Shown: positions 1 to 5,757 of the stretch, one piece after another
Position numbering within the stretch: the first letter of the stretch is position 1
Layout: every line of letters begins with the position of its first letter
Source: an uncultured Flavobacteriales bacterium
GTDB taxonomy: Bacteria > Bacteroidota > Bacteroidia > Flavobacteriales_D > Crocinitomicaceae
Length of the DNA: 5,757 nucleotides
Direction: 5' to 3'
Assembly (NCBI GenBank): GCA_905479845.1
Contig: CAJQOB010000104.1
Location: 1 to 5,757 of the forward strand
Made by a program: the position numbers and the translations under genes
Notes under the pieces: generated by a model
Databases searched by the model: none
What the model was told of the DNA's origin: nothing
The model's input: the letters and a program-made list of their open reading frames with translations, nothing else

Positions 1-588
1 GGAGAAGGAACCTTGAGTTCCGTTGTGATCTCCATTTTCGAATCCCTAACTACTAGAAATGCAGGGTTTAACGTCGTTGATACACATGAGTTAGCAATGC
101 CTGTGATGATTGTGTTTTTGTTTCTTATGTTCGTTGGAGCATCGTCAGGATCAGCAGGAGGAGGTATCCGAACATCGACCTTTGCGATTATGTGGGCGTC
201 GGTAATTTCTACCATTAAAGGAAAGAAGCACACGGAGTTGTTTAAGCGAACGATTGCCAATGATACCGTATTAAAAGCCTATGCAATTTTCATCTTCTTC
301 GTGATTGGAAATATTATAGGCCCTTTTGTGCTGTCCATTTCTGAGGCAGATTTATTAGCAACAGGCAAATATGACTTCATGGATTTGGTGTTTGAGCATG
401 TGTCGGCCGCCAGTACCGTTGGATTATCAACTGGAATGACGTCTGAGTTGAGTATCACAGGGAAATTTGTCCTTATCATTGCCATGTTTATTGGTCGTGT
501 TGGAACACTCACATTGGCTTATTTGGTCGGAAAAAGAGTGATTAGTAGAAATTATAAGTACCCATCTGGACATACCATGGTGGGGTAA
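1..588 (+). CDS. TrkH/KtrB-family potassium transporter, membrane subunit (5' end missing)
   Basis: This is the C-terminal 195 residues of a K+-translocating membrane subunit. Such proteins have four M1-pore-M2 repeats in the inner membrane and normally work with a cytoplasmic nucleotide-binding TrkA/KtrA ring, which is not in this window. The frame is open from base 1, so the gene starts upstream; the TTG at position 13 is internal. Visible landmarks are the third pore segment with TTRNAGFN (visible residues 17-24), the glycine-rich stretch SGSAGGGIRTST (about 49-60), and the fourth pore segment SAASTVGLSTG (about 135-145). A final helix carries the family's GRVGTLTLAY pattern, and a short tail ends in YPSGHTMVG. 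The tail and the GRVG motif resemble KtrB-type (Na+-dependent Ktr) proteins more than E. coli TrkH, but the fragment cannot settle this. It ends 10 bp before ubiE on the same strand. No frameshift is seen. Confidence 0.9.
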   Translation, partial: GEGTLSSVVISIFESLTTRNAGFNVVDTHELAMPVMIVFLFLMFVGASSGSAGGGIRTSTFAIMWASVISTIKGKKHTELFKRTIANDTVLKAYAIFIFFVIGNIIGPFVLSISEADLLATGKYDFMDLVFEHVSAASTVGLSTGMTSELSITGKFVLIIAMFIGRVGTLTLAYLVGKRVISRNYKYPSGHTMVG

Positions 589-598
589 AAGGTTAGAT

Positions 599-1339
599 AT
601 GTCAGAAGAACGAAAAGTGGTTAAACCATACAACAACGAATCGAGTTCGAAGAAGGAAGAGGTTGCGGAAATGTTCAATAATATTTCCAAACGCTATGAT
701 TTTTTGAATCATTTTTTATCGCTTGGAATTGATAAAATCTGGAGAAAGAAGGCAATCAAACAACTCCGTGAAATTGAGCCAAAGAAGATTTTGGACATTG
801 CAACAGGAACTGGAGATTTTGCCATTGCGGCCATGAAATTGAAACCAACTGAAGTTATCGGAGTGGATATCTCACAAGGAATGTTAGATGTTGGAATTGA
901 AAAAATGAAACGAAAAGGGCTTGATGACGTTATTCAAATGAGAATAGGGGATTCTGAACAGCTTCCTTTCGAAGATGGATACTTTGATGCCTTAACAGTT
1001 GGCTTCGGTGTGAGAAATTACGAGAACTTGGAAAAAGGTTTAACAGATATGCTTCGTGTACTTCGCCCTGGTGGAAAAGCGATCATTCTGGAGTTTTCAA
1101 AACCTAAGAAGTTTCCAATGAAACAGCTGTTCGGTTTTTATTCTAAGCGAATTATTCCGTTTTTTGGTAAGCGAATTTCGAAGGACGAACGGGCGTATGC
1201 CTATTTACCAGAGTCTGTAGCAGCATTTCCAGAGGGGAAAGCGTTTACGGGCATCCTTGAAAAGATTGGGTATACAAAGGTTTCGGCGAAAACTGTTTCT
1301 GGAGGAATCGCAACAATCTATTCAGGAGTAAAAAAATAA
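599..1339 (+). CDS. ubiE: Demethylmenaquinone C-methyltransferase (UbiE/MenG)
   Basis: This is a SAM-dependent class I methyltransferase that performs the last step of menaquinone synthesis, methylating demethylmenaquinone. Bacteroidota use menaquinone, so the MenG activity is the relevant one, although annotation pipelines use the name ubiE. At 246 residues it has the family's usual length. The N-terminal signature YDFLNHFLSLGIDKIW lies at residues 33-48. The SAM-binding motif I, ILDIATGTGD, is at 64-73, followed by the acidic VIGVDIS at 86-92. The family block GFGVRNYENLEKGL is at 135-148, and the second signature RVLRPGGKAIILEFS at 153-167. All expected motifs are present. The ATG at 599 is preceded by AAAAGG at 587-592 with a 6-nt spacing, one of the few plausible Shine-Dalgarno sites here. 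The gene lies 10 bp after the potassium transporter and directly before porT, an arrangement familiar in Flavobacteriales. Confidence 0.97.
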   Translation: MSEERKVVKPYNNESSSKKEEVAEMFNNISKRYDFLNHFLSLGIDKIWRKKAIKQLREIEPKKILDIATGTGDFAIAAMKLKPTEVIGVDISQGMLDVGIEKMKRKGLDDVIQMRIGDSEQLPFEDGYFDALTVGFGVRNYENLEKGLTDMLRVLRPGGKAIILEFSKPKKFPMKQLFGFYSKRIIPFFGKRISKDERAYAYLPESVAAFPEGKAFTGILEKIGYTKVSAKTVSGGIATIYSGVKK

Positions 1340-2073
1340 CAATGACTAGAATGCGTTCACGTACAATGAAAATACTTGCTATATGTTTCGTGCTGATTTC
1401 CTTTTCTAGCTGGTCTCAGAGAGAAAAGCCAATGAACTACAGACGTTTCGACGAAAAACTCTTGCATTTTGGGTTTATGCTTGGTGCAAACTCTGCAGAT
1501 TTCACCTTGTATCAAGTGCCGCAAGCATACGAGCAATTCGGCGTAGTATCTGTTTCCAATAAATCACAGCCAGGCGGTCAAGTAGGAGTTGTGACAACAA
1601 TGAAACTTGGAACACCAGTGGTTAGATTACGTTTTATTCCAACGCTTTCATTTCAAGAGAGAATCATCAAGTATCAATTCATTGATGATAGTTATACGGG
1701 AAGCGAATTTAATGATGAACGCGTTCAGTCAACAAATTTGGACTTCCCGCTGATGTTCCAATTTCGAACAATCAGAATCAATAATTTTGCGGCCTACGCC
1801 CTCGGAGGATTCCAGTATTCACTCGATTTACAGTCTCAAGAGAATGCGAGTCAAACGTTCAATGACCCATTCATCAAAATCAAACGCAACGATTGGCAAG
1901 GTCAAATTGGAGCGGGACTTGAGTTTTTTGCAACATACTTTAAGTTCGGAATGGAGCTGAAATATTCTCATGGTGTAAGCGATGTATTTATCCAAGACGG
2001 AACTACAATTTCTAAGCCAATTGATCAAGTTTATAACCGCGTTTGGTGGTTTTCTCTCATTTTTGAAGGATAG
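1337..2073 (+). repeat. Tandem duplication unit A (leader plus porT copy 1)
   Basis: This unit begins at the TAA stop codon of ubiE and ends at the stop of porT copy 1, 737 bp in all. Its 29-nt leader (1337-1365) matches the leader of unit B at 21 of 29 positions without gaps, including shared TAACAA, GAAT and CGTTC, and both run into ATGAAA. The coding part aligns with unit B without insertions or deletions. The leader match indicates that the duplicated segment reached at least the 3' end of ubiE. Confidence 0.8.
1366..2073 (+). CDS. porT: PorT/SprT-like type IX secretion outer-membrane protein, copy 1
   Basis: This is a predicted outer-membrane beta-barrel of the PorT/SprT family, which is needed for type IX secretion in Porphyromonas and for secretion and gliding in Flavobacterium. 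A hydrophobic signal peptide covers about residues 1-18 (ending SWSQ). Next come the family-like N-terminal block NYRRFDEK..HFGFMLGAN (about 24-42), VRLRFIPTLSFQER (about 86-99), FPLMFQFRTIRINNFAAYALGG (about 127-148), and alternating-residue beta strands to a final strand WFSLIFEG. An in-frame ATG exists at 1342, giving MTRMRSRT plus the same protein. I prefer 1366 because it places the signal peptide at the N-terminus, gives exactly 235 residues like the neighbouring copy, and because the matching leader of copy 2 has an in-frame stop. The family call rests on recognised sequence blocks and on position after ubiE. A generic outer-membrane beta-barrel annotation would be the alternative. Confidence 0.85.
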   Translation: MKILAICFVLISFSSWSQREKPMNYRRFDEKLLHFGFMLGANSADFTLYQVPQAYEQFGVVSVSNKSQPGGQVGVVTTMKLGTPVVRLRFIPTLSFQERIIKYQFIDDSYTGSEFNDERVQSTNLDFPLMFQFRTIRINNFAAYALGGFQYSLDLQSQENASQTFNDPFIKIKRNDWQGQIGAGLEFFATYFKFGMELKYSHGVSDVFIQDGTTISKPIDQVYNRVWWFSLIFEG

Positions 2074-2107
2074 AAAGTTCTTTCCAGTAATTTTTCTCGA
2101 TTTAAAA

Positions 2108-2844
2108 TAACAACGATTTGAATTCGTTCGAGGACTATGAAATTACTCGTAGTGCTTTTCTTGTTTGTATCGTTGGCTGGTTGGAGTCAAAAGGAAAAAC
2201 CGATGAACTATCGGCGTTTTGATGAGAAAACTTTCCACTTTGGGTTTCTACTAGGGGCAAATGTATCCGACTTTACGGTGTACGAAGTTCCGAAATTCTA
2301 TGAGCAGTTCGGTGTTCGTTCAATTTCAAACCTGTCTCAGCCCGGAGGACAAGTTGGGCCTCTTGTGACAATGAGTCTTGGTACGCCAATAGTTCGACTT
2401 CGATTTGCTCCGTCATTTTCCTTTCAGGAACGAGTTTTGAAATATCAATTTATCGATGATTCGTACACAGGAAGTGAAGAGACAATTGAAAGGATTCAAT
2501 CTGTAAACTTTGATTTCCCATTGATGTTGCAGTTTAGAACTATTCGGATCAATAATTTTGCGGCGTACGCTCTCGCAGGATTTCAGTATTCAGTTGACCT
2601 TCAATCGCAGCAAAATGCGAGTCAAACGTTCAACGATCCTTTTATCAAAATAAAGAGGAGCGACTGGCAAGGACAAGTCGGGGCAGGCATTGAATTTTTC
2701 TCGACCTATTTTAAATTTGGAATGGAACTCAAATATTCTCAAGGAATACAGAACGTGTTAATCCAAGATGGAACAACTATTTCTAAACCAATTGACGAAT
2801 TATACAACCGCGTCTGGTCTTTTTCACTAATTTTCGAGGGTTAA
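2108..2844 (+). repeat. Tandem duplication unit B (leader plus porT copy 2)
   Basis: This is the second 737-bp unit, head to tail with unit A and separated from it by 34 bp (2074-2107). TAACAA at 2108 corresponds to the ubiE stop region of unit A, although here it is non-coding. The upstream bases TTTAAAA partly resemble the A-rich end of ubiE, so the true left boundary may lie a little further left. Codon third positions differ widely between the units while the proteins stay alike, so the duplication is not recent. Confidence 0.78.
2137..2844 (+). CDS. porT: PorT/SprT-like type IX secretion outer-membrane protein, copy 2
   Basis: This is a second full-length PorT-like protein of 235 residues, aligning to copy 1 without a gap and with about 180 identical residues by hand count. 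It has its own signal peptide (residues 1-18, ending GWSQ), the same N-terminal block NYRRFDEK..HFGFLLGAN, the invariant ASQTFNDPFIKIKR (161-174), YFKFGMELKYS (191-201) and DGTTISKP (211-218), and an equivalent last strand FSLIFEG. The start is fixed: TGA at 2119-2121 is in frame just upstream, and ATG 2137 is the only start before the signal peptide. No good Shine-Dalgarno is present (GAGG lies only 3 nt from the ATG). The differences from copy 1 cluster in the signal peptide and in a few short segments (about 111-120 and 202-208), probably loops. It ends 2 bp before the FAD enzyme gene. Whether both copies serve the same secretion machine cannot be read from the sequence. Confidence 0.85.
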   Translation: MKLLVVLFLFVSLAGWSQKEKPMNYRRFDEKTFHFGFLLGANVSDFTVYEVPKFYEQFGVRSISNLSQPGGQVGPLVTMSLGTPIVRLRFAPSFSFQERVLKYQFIDDSYTGSEETIERIQSVNFDFPLMLQFRTIRINNFAAYALAGFQYSVDLQSQQNASQTFNDPFIKIKRSDWQGQVGAGIEFFSTYFKFGMELKYSQGIQNVLIQDGTTISKPIDELYNRVWSFSLIFEG

Positions 2845-2846
2845 TT

Positions 2847-4394
2847 ATGGAGCAGATACAATTTCAAGTCACACCTGAGCAAGCAAAGGATGAAACGTAC
2901 TTAAGAGAAAGGATTGCCAAGGAATTGGGAGTTTATTCGGATACGTTCAAATTTCGTTGGAAAAGAAGATCAATCGACGCGAGAAAGCGCCAGATAAAAA
3001 TCAACTGTTCGTTTGATGTTTTTGAGATGGATGAAGAGATTCCATCGCCAGCTAGCTTTTTTCCAAAAGACGTTCAGGAGGGAAAACCAATAGCTATTAT
3101 CGGTGCTGGGCCGGCAGGGTTATTTGCAGGTTTGCGTGCCTTGGAGCTTGGTTTGAAGCCAATTATCTTCGAACGAGGGAAAGATGTCCGCTCGCGTAGA
3201 CGTGATTTAGCGACTTTGAACAAAGAAGGTATTGTGAATCCAGAATCAAATTATTGTTTTGGAGAAGGTGGAGCAGGAACCTACTCTGACGGTAAGCTTT
3301 ACACGCGATCAAAGAAACGAGGCGATATTAAAAAAGCCTTGGAATGGTTTGTTGAATTTGGAGCGACTGAAGAGATTTTGATAGATGCGCATCCGCATAT
3401 CGGAACCAATAAATTGCCTCAGATTATCGTGGGAATGCGCGAGAAAATCATTGAGTTTGGAGGAGAGGTTCGCTTCGGTTCTAAGTTGACAGATCTTATT
3501 ATCAAGGATAATCGGGTTGCGGGAGTGGAGATAAATAATGAAACGACATACGAATTCGATCATGTAATTCTTGCAACAGGACATTCAGCTAGAGATATTT
3601 ACACCTTACTTCACAACAAAGGGATTCAGATCAATGCGAAGCCTTTTGCATTGGGAGTGAGAATCGAACACCCACAGGAGCAAATCGATAAAATACAATA
3701 TCACGGACGTCTAAATGACGATTTCTTGCCACCGGCATCTTACAGCTTGGTGACCCAAGTGGATGGGAGAGGGGTTTACTCCTTTTGCATGTGTCCAGGT
3801 GGAATTGTGGCTCCTTGCGCAACAGAACAGGAGGAAGTTGTAACAAACGGCTGGTCTCCTTCAAAGCGAAATAATCCTTATTCGAATTCAGGGATTGTTG
3901 TCGCAGTGTACCCAGATGACTTCGAAGGACACGAATCGAATCCACTTGTTTGCCTGGAGTTCCAGAAAATGGTTGAGCGGACCTGTTGGGAGGCAGCGGG
4001 GAAAACGCAGCACGTTCCAGCCCAGAGAATGAAGGATTTTGTTGATAAGAAAGTATCGAAAACACTTCCGAAATCATCTTATCAACCAGGGTTAAAGTCT
4101 ATTGATTTGAATACAATTCTTCCTCCAATGATTGCTGATCGATTGCGCGTAGCATTCGGGGATTTTGGTCGAAAAATGAAAGGATACCTGACGAATGACG
4201 CAATCCTTCACGCTCCTGAATCGAGAACATCTTCACCCGTTCAAATTCCGAGAGGAAAGGACTTTCAGCATCCAGAAATTGAAGGATTGTATCCATGTGC
4301 AGAAGGCGCTGGATTTGCGGGAGGAATTATTTCTGCTGGAATTGATGGAATGAAGTGCGTTGATGCGATTCACGACTTAAGAACTGAAAAATGA
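2847..4394 (+). CDS. FAD-dependent dehydrogenase, COG2509 type
   Basis: This is a 515-residue predicted flavoprotein of the widely conserved but poorly characterised COG2509 family, probably cytosolic (no signal peptide or membrane helix). Residues 1-75 form a small basic N-terminal domain with WKRRSIDARKRQIKI, typical of the family. The FAD-binding Rossmann fold follows: AIIGAGPAGLFAG at 83-95 and the ribose-binding acidic residue E109 in IIFERG. The family block NYCFGEGGAGTYSDGKL is at 135-151, the second dinucleotide-fold element ILATGHSARD at 241-250, and the cysteine-containing YSFCMCPGG at 311-319. The C-terminal FAD contact CAEGAGFAGGI is at 484-494. Length and motif order look complete. 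The physiological substrate is unknown. The start ATG lies 2 bp after the porT copy 2 stop, and the stop overlaps the next gene by 4 bp, so the enzyme is probably expressed as part of this run. Confidence 0.9.
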   Translation: MEQIQFQVTPEQAKDETYLRERIAKELGVYSDTFKFRWKRRSIDARKRQIKINCSFDVFEMDEEIPSPASFFPKDVQEGKPIAIIGAGPAGLFAGLRALELGLKPIIFERGKDVRSRRRDLATLNKEGIVNPESNYCFGEGGAGTYSDGKLYTRSKKRGDIKKALEWFVEFGATEEILIDAHPHIGTNKLPQIIVGMREKIIEFGGEVRFGSKLTDLIIKDNRVAGVEINNETTYEFDHVILATGHSARDIYTLLHNKGIQINAKPFALGVRIEHPQEQIDKIQYHGRLNDDFLPPASYSLVTQVDGRGVYSFCMCPGGIVAPCATEQEEVVTNGWSPSKRNNPYSNSGIVVAVYPDDFEGHESNPLVCLEFQKMVERTCWEAAGKTQHVPAQRMKDFVDKKVSKTLPKSSYQPGLKSIDLNTILPPMIADRLRVAFGDFGRKMKGYLTNDAILHAPESRTSSPVQIPRGKDFQHPEIEGLYPCAEGAGFAGGIISAGIDGMKCVDAIHDLRTEK

Positions 4395-4633
4395 AGAAAA
4401 AAGCATTTCCCATTATCCTTGTAGCCATAGGCTCAGTAATTCTTCTTTCTTCAATAAATTCATTGACCTCAGTTTCGAATGAAATGAGAGCAACGGGTGA
4501 CGCTTCTGCTTATACTGCTGGAAGAATTATCGGAAGTTTAATTCTCCCAATAGTTGGGTTAGTATTATTTATTGTTGGGATGAAGGCAATCAGAAAAGCC
4601 AGTAGGGAAGATGAGGAGAATGGGGTTTTCTAA
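4391..4633 (+). CDS. Small two-helix membrane protein of unknown function
   Basis: I do not recognise this 80-residue protein. It starts with the basic MKKK, followed by a hydrophobic segment at about residues 5-20 (FPIILVAIGSVILLSS). A polar linker of about 25 residues carries charged and Ser/Thr-rich sequence. A second hydrophobic segment lies at about 47-65 (IGSLILPIVGLVLFIVGMK), and the tail is charged (RKASREDEE). This predicts two inner-membrane helices; the positive-inside rule puts both ends in the cytoplasm. The ATG overlaps the stop of the FAD dehydrogenase gene as ATGA, which supports translational coupling and makes it likely to be a real gene. The first helix could instead be an uncleaved signal anchor. 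No catalytic motif is visible. Confidence 0.7.
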   Translation: MKKKAFPIILVAIGSVILLSSINSLTSVSNEMRATGDASAYTAGRIIGSLILPIVGLVLFIVGMKAIRKASREDEENGVF

Positions 4634-4653
4634 CGTTTCGTTAATTTTAATGG

Positions 4654-5196
4654 ATGAAGTTAATGGACGAACAAAGTGGAGTTGCCTTAAGAGAATTTCA
4701 AGCTGAAGATCGAGATGCTCTGGTTAACCTAGCAAATAATGCAAATATTGCTAATAATCTCGGAGATGGATTTCCTCATCCGTATTCAATTGAGGCTGCT
4801 GATAAATTCATAAAGGATGCACAGGAGTCGAGTCCAACCACTCGGTTTTGTATCGAGAAGAATGGGGTTTATGTAGGAAATATTGGGCTTCATCCGAATG
4901 TTGACATCTACCGAAAGAATGCTGAAGTTGGTTATTTCATCGGAGAACCTTATTGGGGACAAGGAATCGCAAGTCAGGCCGTGAAAATGATGGTAGACTA
5001 CGGGTTCCAGGTGTTGAAAATGCACAGGATTGAAGCAGGAGTCTTCGATTACAATATTGCATCAAAGAAGGTGTTGGAAAACGCTGGTTTCGAATTCGAA
5101 GGAACCGCAAAACAATCCGTGTTTAAAAATGGATCTTTCCACGATGAATTCAAATATGCCATCTTGGATCCTTCAAAAGAATCAATTAATACCTAA
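4654..5196 (+). CDS. GNAT-family N-acetyltransferase, RimJ/RimL type
   Basis: This 180-residue acetyl-CoA-dependent acetyltransferase has the RimJ/RimL-like (Acetyltransf_3) architecture. Its N-terminal strand VALREFQAEDRDALVNLANN (10-29) is typical of the group. The central strand CIEKNGVYVGNIGLH (66-80) is followed by EVGYFIGEPYWGQGIASQAV (91-110), which carries the acetyl-CoA pyrophosphate-binding loop in the form WGQGIAS. The C-terminal block NIASKKVLENAGFEFEG (134-150) is the characteristic N-x-x-S-x-x-V-L-E-x-x-G-F motif. The acceptor could be a protein N-terminus, an amine or a small molecule and cannot be told from sequence. Either ATG 4654 or ATG 4663 could be the start; neither has a Shine-Dalgarno, and the conserved fold begins after both. 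The gene starts 20 bp after the small membrane protein gene and converges with the DJ-1/PfpI gene, with 14 bp between stops. Confidence 0.92.
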   Translation: MKLMDEQSGVALREFQAEDRDALVNLANNANIANNLGDGFPHPYSIEAADKFIKDAQESSPTTRFCIEKNGVYVGNIGLHPNVDIYRKNAEVGYFIGEPYWGQGIASQAVKMMVDYGFQVLKMHRIEAGVFDYNIASKKVLENAGFEFEGTAKQSVFKNGSFHDEFKYAILDPSKESINT

Positions 5197-5210
5197 TTCC
5201 ATTATTGTTA

Positions 5211-5757
5211 TCACAGACCAATTACTGGACATCCTGTTGCAGTAGGGACTTCACTCTGAACCGGTGGTTCTGGATAGTATTGCATTGTTTGTTGAATACC
5301 AATTGCACTGGCTGTACCAGCGATTAATTCGACTAGAAAAAGTGCTTCGTCAAGTCCCGATGAAATACCTCCTCCTGTTACACGGTTACCGCTTTTTACA
5401 TAACGTGGAGTTCCAGGAATTACATTCACTTCAGGGTAGTTACCAAAGCAGTTTACAAAGGCCCAATGAGTTGTGATATCGTAACCGTTCAATAATCCAG
5501 TATTTGCCAACAAGATTGCTCCTTCACACACTGAGGTAACCCACTCAGCGTTCTCACCTGCACGTTTTACGTAAGCTGTAAAAGGTGAATTAGAATTATC
5601 GATGATTGCTTCTAGCGCGTCAGGTTTTCCGCCTGGAACCCATATTAAGTTGGGATTCTGAACATGTTCATCGTCGAAGCTTGCATCTGCTGTAATTTCA
5701 ACATCAGCTATTGTCACGAAAGTTTTGTTTTCACCTACAAAGTAAATTTGAACATCT
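5211..5757 (-). CDS. DJ-1/PfpI-family protein (N-terminus beyond window)
   Basis: This is the C-terminal 181 residues of a class I glutamine amidotransferase-like protein of the DJ-1/PfpI superfamily, in the subgroup that includes isonitrile hydratase-like and AraC-regulator-like domains. The frame is open to the window edge and reads DVQIYFVGENKTFVT into the body, so the GTG at 5717 is internal and the real start lies further right. Landmarks are the strand IWVPGG, the nucleophile elbow TSVCEGAILLANTGLLNG with the predicted reactive cysteine encoded at 5526-5528, then ITTHW, and VTGGGISSGLDEAL. The block MQYYPEPPVQS near the C-terminus is close to the usual end of this subgroup. The residues after it end in TGCPVIGL. 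No DNA-binding HTH follows, so it is a stand-alone domain and not a GlxA-type regulator. The reaction is unknown; hydratase, glyoxalase/deglycase-like and stress roles are all possible in this family. Confidence 0.88.
   Translation of the reverse strand, partial: DVQIYFVGENKTFVTIADVEITADASFDDEHVQNPNLIWVPGGKPDALEAIIDNSNSPFTAYVKRAGENAEWVTSVCEGAILLANTGLLNGYDITTHWAFVNCFGNYPEVNVIPGTPRYVKSGNRVTGGGISSGLDEALFLVELIAGTASAIGIQQTMQYYPEPPVQSEVPTATGCPVIGL

Noticed and set aside
427..690. 87-residue open frame on the - strand across the transporter/ubiE junction
   Set aside because: It is antisense to two clear genes and shows no motif or start signal.
2073..2095. GAAAG-TT-CTTTC inverted repeat followed by a T-rich stretch after porT copy 1, as a possible terminator
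   Set aside because: The stem is 5 bp with a 2-nt loop that is too tight for a stable hairpin, and the T-run is displaced by several bases. It gives no solid support for termination between the copies.
2074..2136. Bacteroidota-type promoter (-33 TTTG, -7 TAnnTTTG) between the two porT genes
   Set aside because: The TTTG at 2117-2120 lacks the TA at the required position, and no paired -33 element is found at the right distance.
3631..4077. 148-residue open frame on the - strand inside the FAD dehydrogenase gene
   Set aside because: It lies wholly antisense to a well-supported gene with complete family motifs, and its translation has low-complexity, unrecognisable composition.
4631..4643. 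Small perfect inverted repeat TAACG-TTT-CGTTA followed by ATTTTAA, as a possible terminator before the acetyltransferase gene
   Set aside because: The stem is only 5 bp, AT-rich and lacks a proper T-run, so it would be expected by chance. It is too weak to call a terminator.
5264..5476. 70-residue + strand frame opposite the DJ-1/PfpI gene
   Set aside because: The opposite strand carries the catalytic and C-terminal motifs of the DJ-1/PfpI family, so this frame is a shadow.
1..5757. A new defence, mobile or otherwise undescribed multi-gene system
   Set aside because: All genes but one belong to recognisable housekeeping or secretion families. No recombinase, nuclease, repeat array or unusual composition break was seen.

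Overview
The window looks like ordinary chromosomal DNA of a Bacteroidota bacterium, most likely order Flavobacteriales. The reasons are the gene order (KtrB/TrkH-type potassium transporter, then ubiE/menG, then porT), PorT proteins of the type IX secretion system (known only from Bacteroidota), moderate-to-low GC, and weak or absent Shine-Dalgarno sequences. A family-level placement (for example near Fluviicola/Crocinitomix) would be a guess.

Layout. Six genes run on the + strand, closely spaced: the 3' end of a potassium transporter gene (1-588), the menaquinone methyltransferase ubiE/menG (599-1339), two tandem porT-like outer-membrane genes (1366-2073 and 2137-2844), an FAD-dependent dehydrogenase of the COG2509 type (2847-4394), an 80-residue two-helix membrane protein (4391-4633), and a RimJ/RimL-type GNAT acetyltransferase (4654-5196). 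On the - strand, converging on the acetyltransferase with only 14 bp between stop codons, lies a DJ-1/PfpI-family gene (5211-5757) whose 5' end is outside the window. No stretch longer than about 65 bp is without a gene. I saw no tRNA, rRNA, CRISPR array, insertion sequence or phage gene.

How the genes relate. Spacings on the + strand are 10, 26, 63, 2, -4 and 20 bp, so most or all of these genes could be co-transcribed. They do not form one obvious pathway. UbiE/MenG makes the respiratory quinone, the transporter fragment imports K+, and PorT belongs to the protein export and gliding machinery in the outer membrane. The FAD enzyme and the small membrane protein overlap by an ATGA junction and are probably translationally coupled.

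The most noteworthy feature is the duplicated porT. The two 235-residue proteins align end to end without a gap (about 180 of 235 identical by hand count). The similarity continues upstream through a 29-nt leader to the ubiE stop codon, so two 737-bp units lie head to tail with a 34-bp spacer. This suggests an old tandem duplication kept under selection, in a component for which a single copy is usual. I found no evidence of an undescribed defence or mobile system here.
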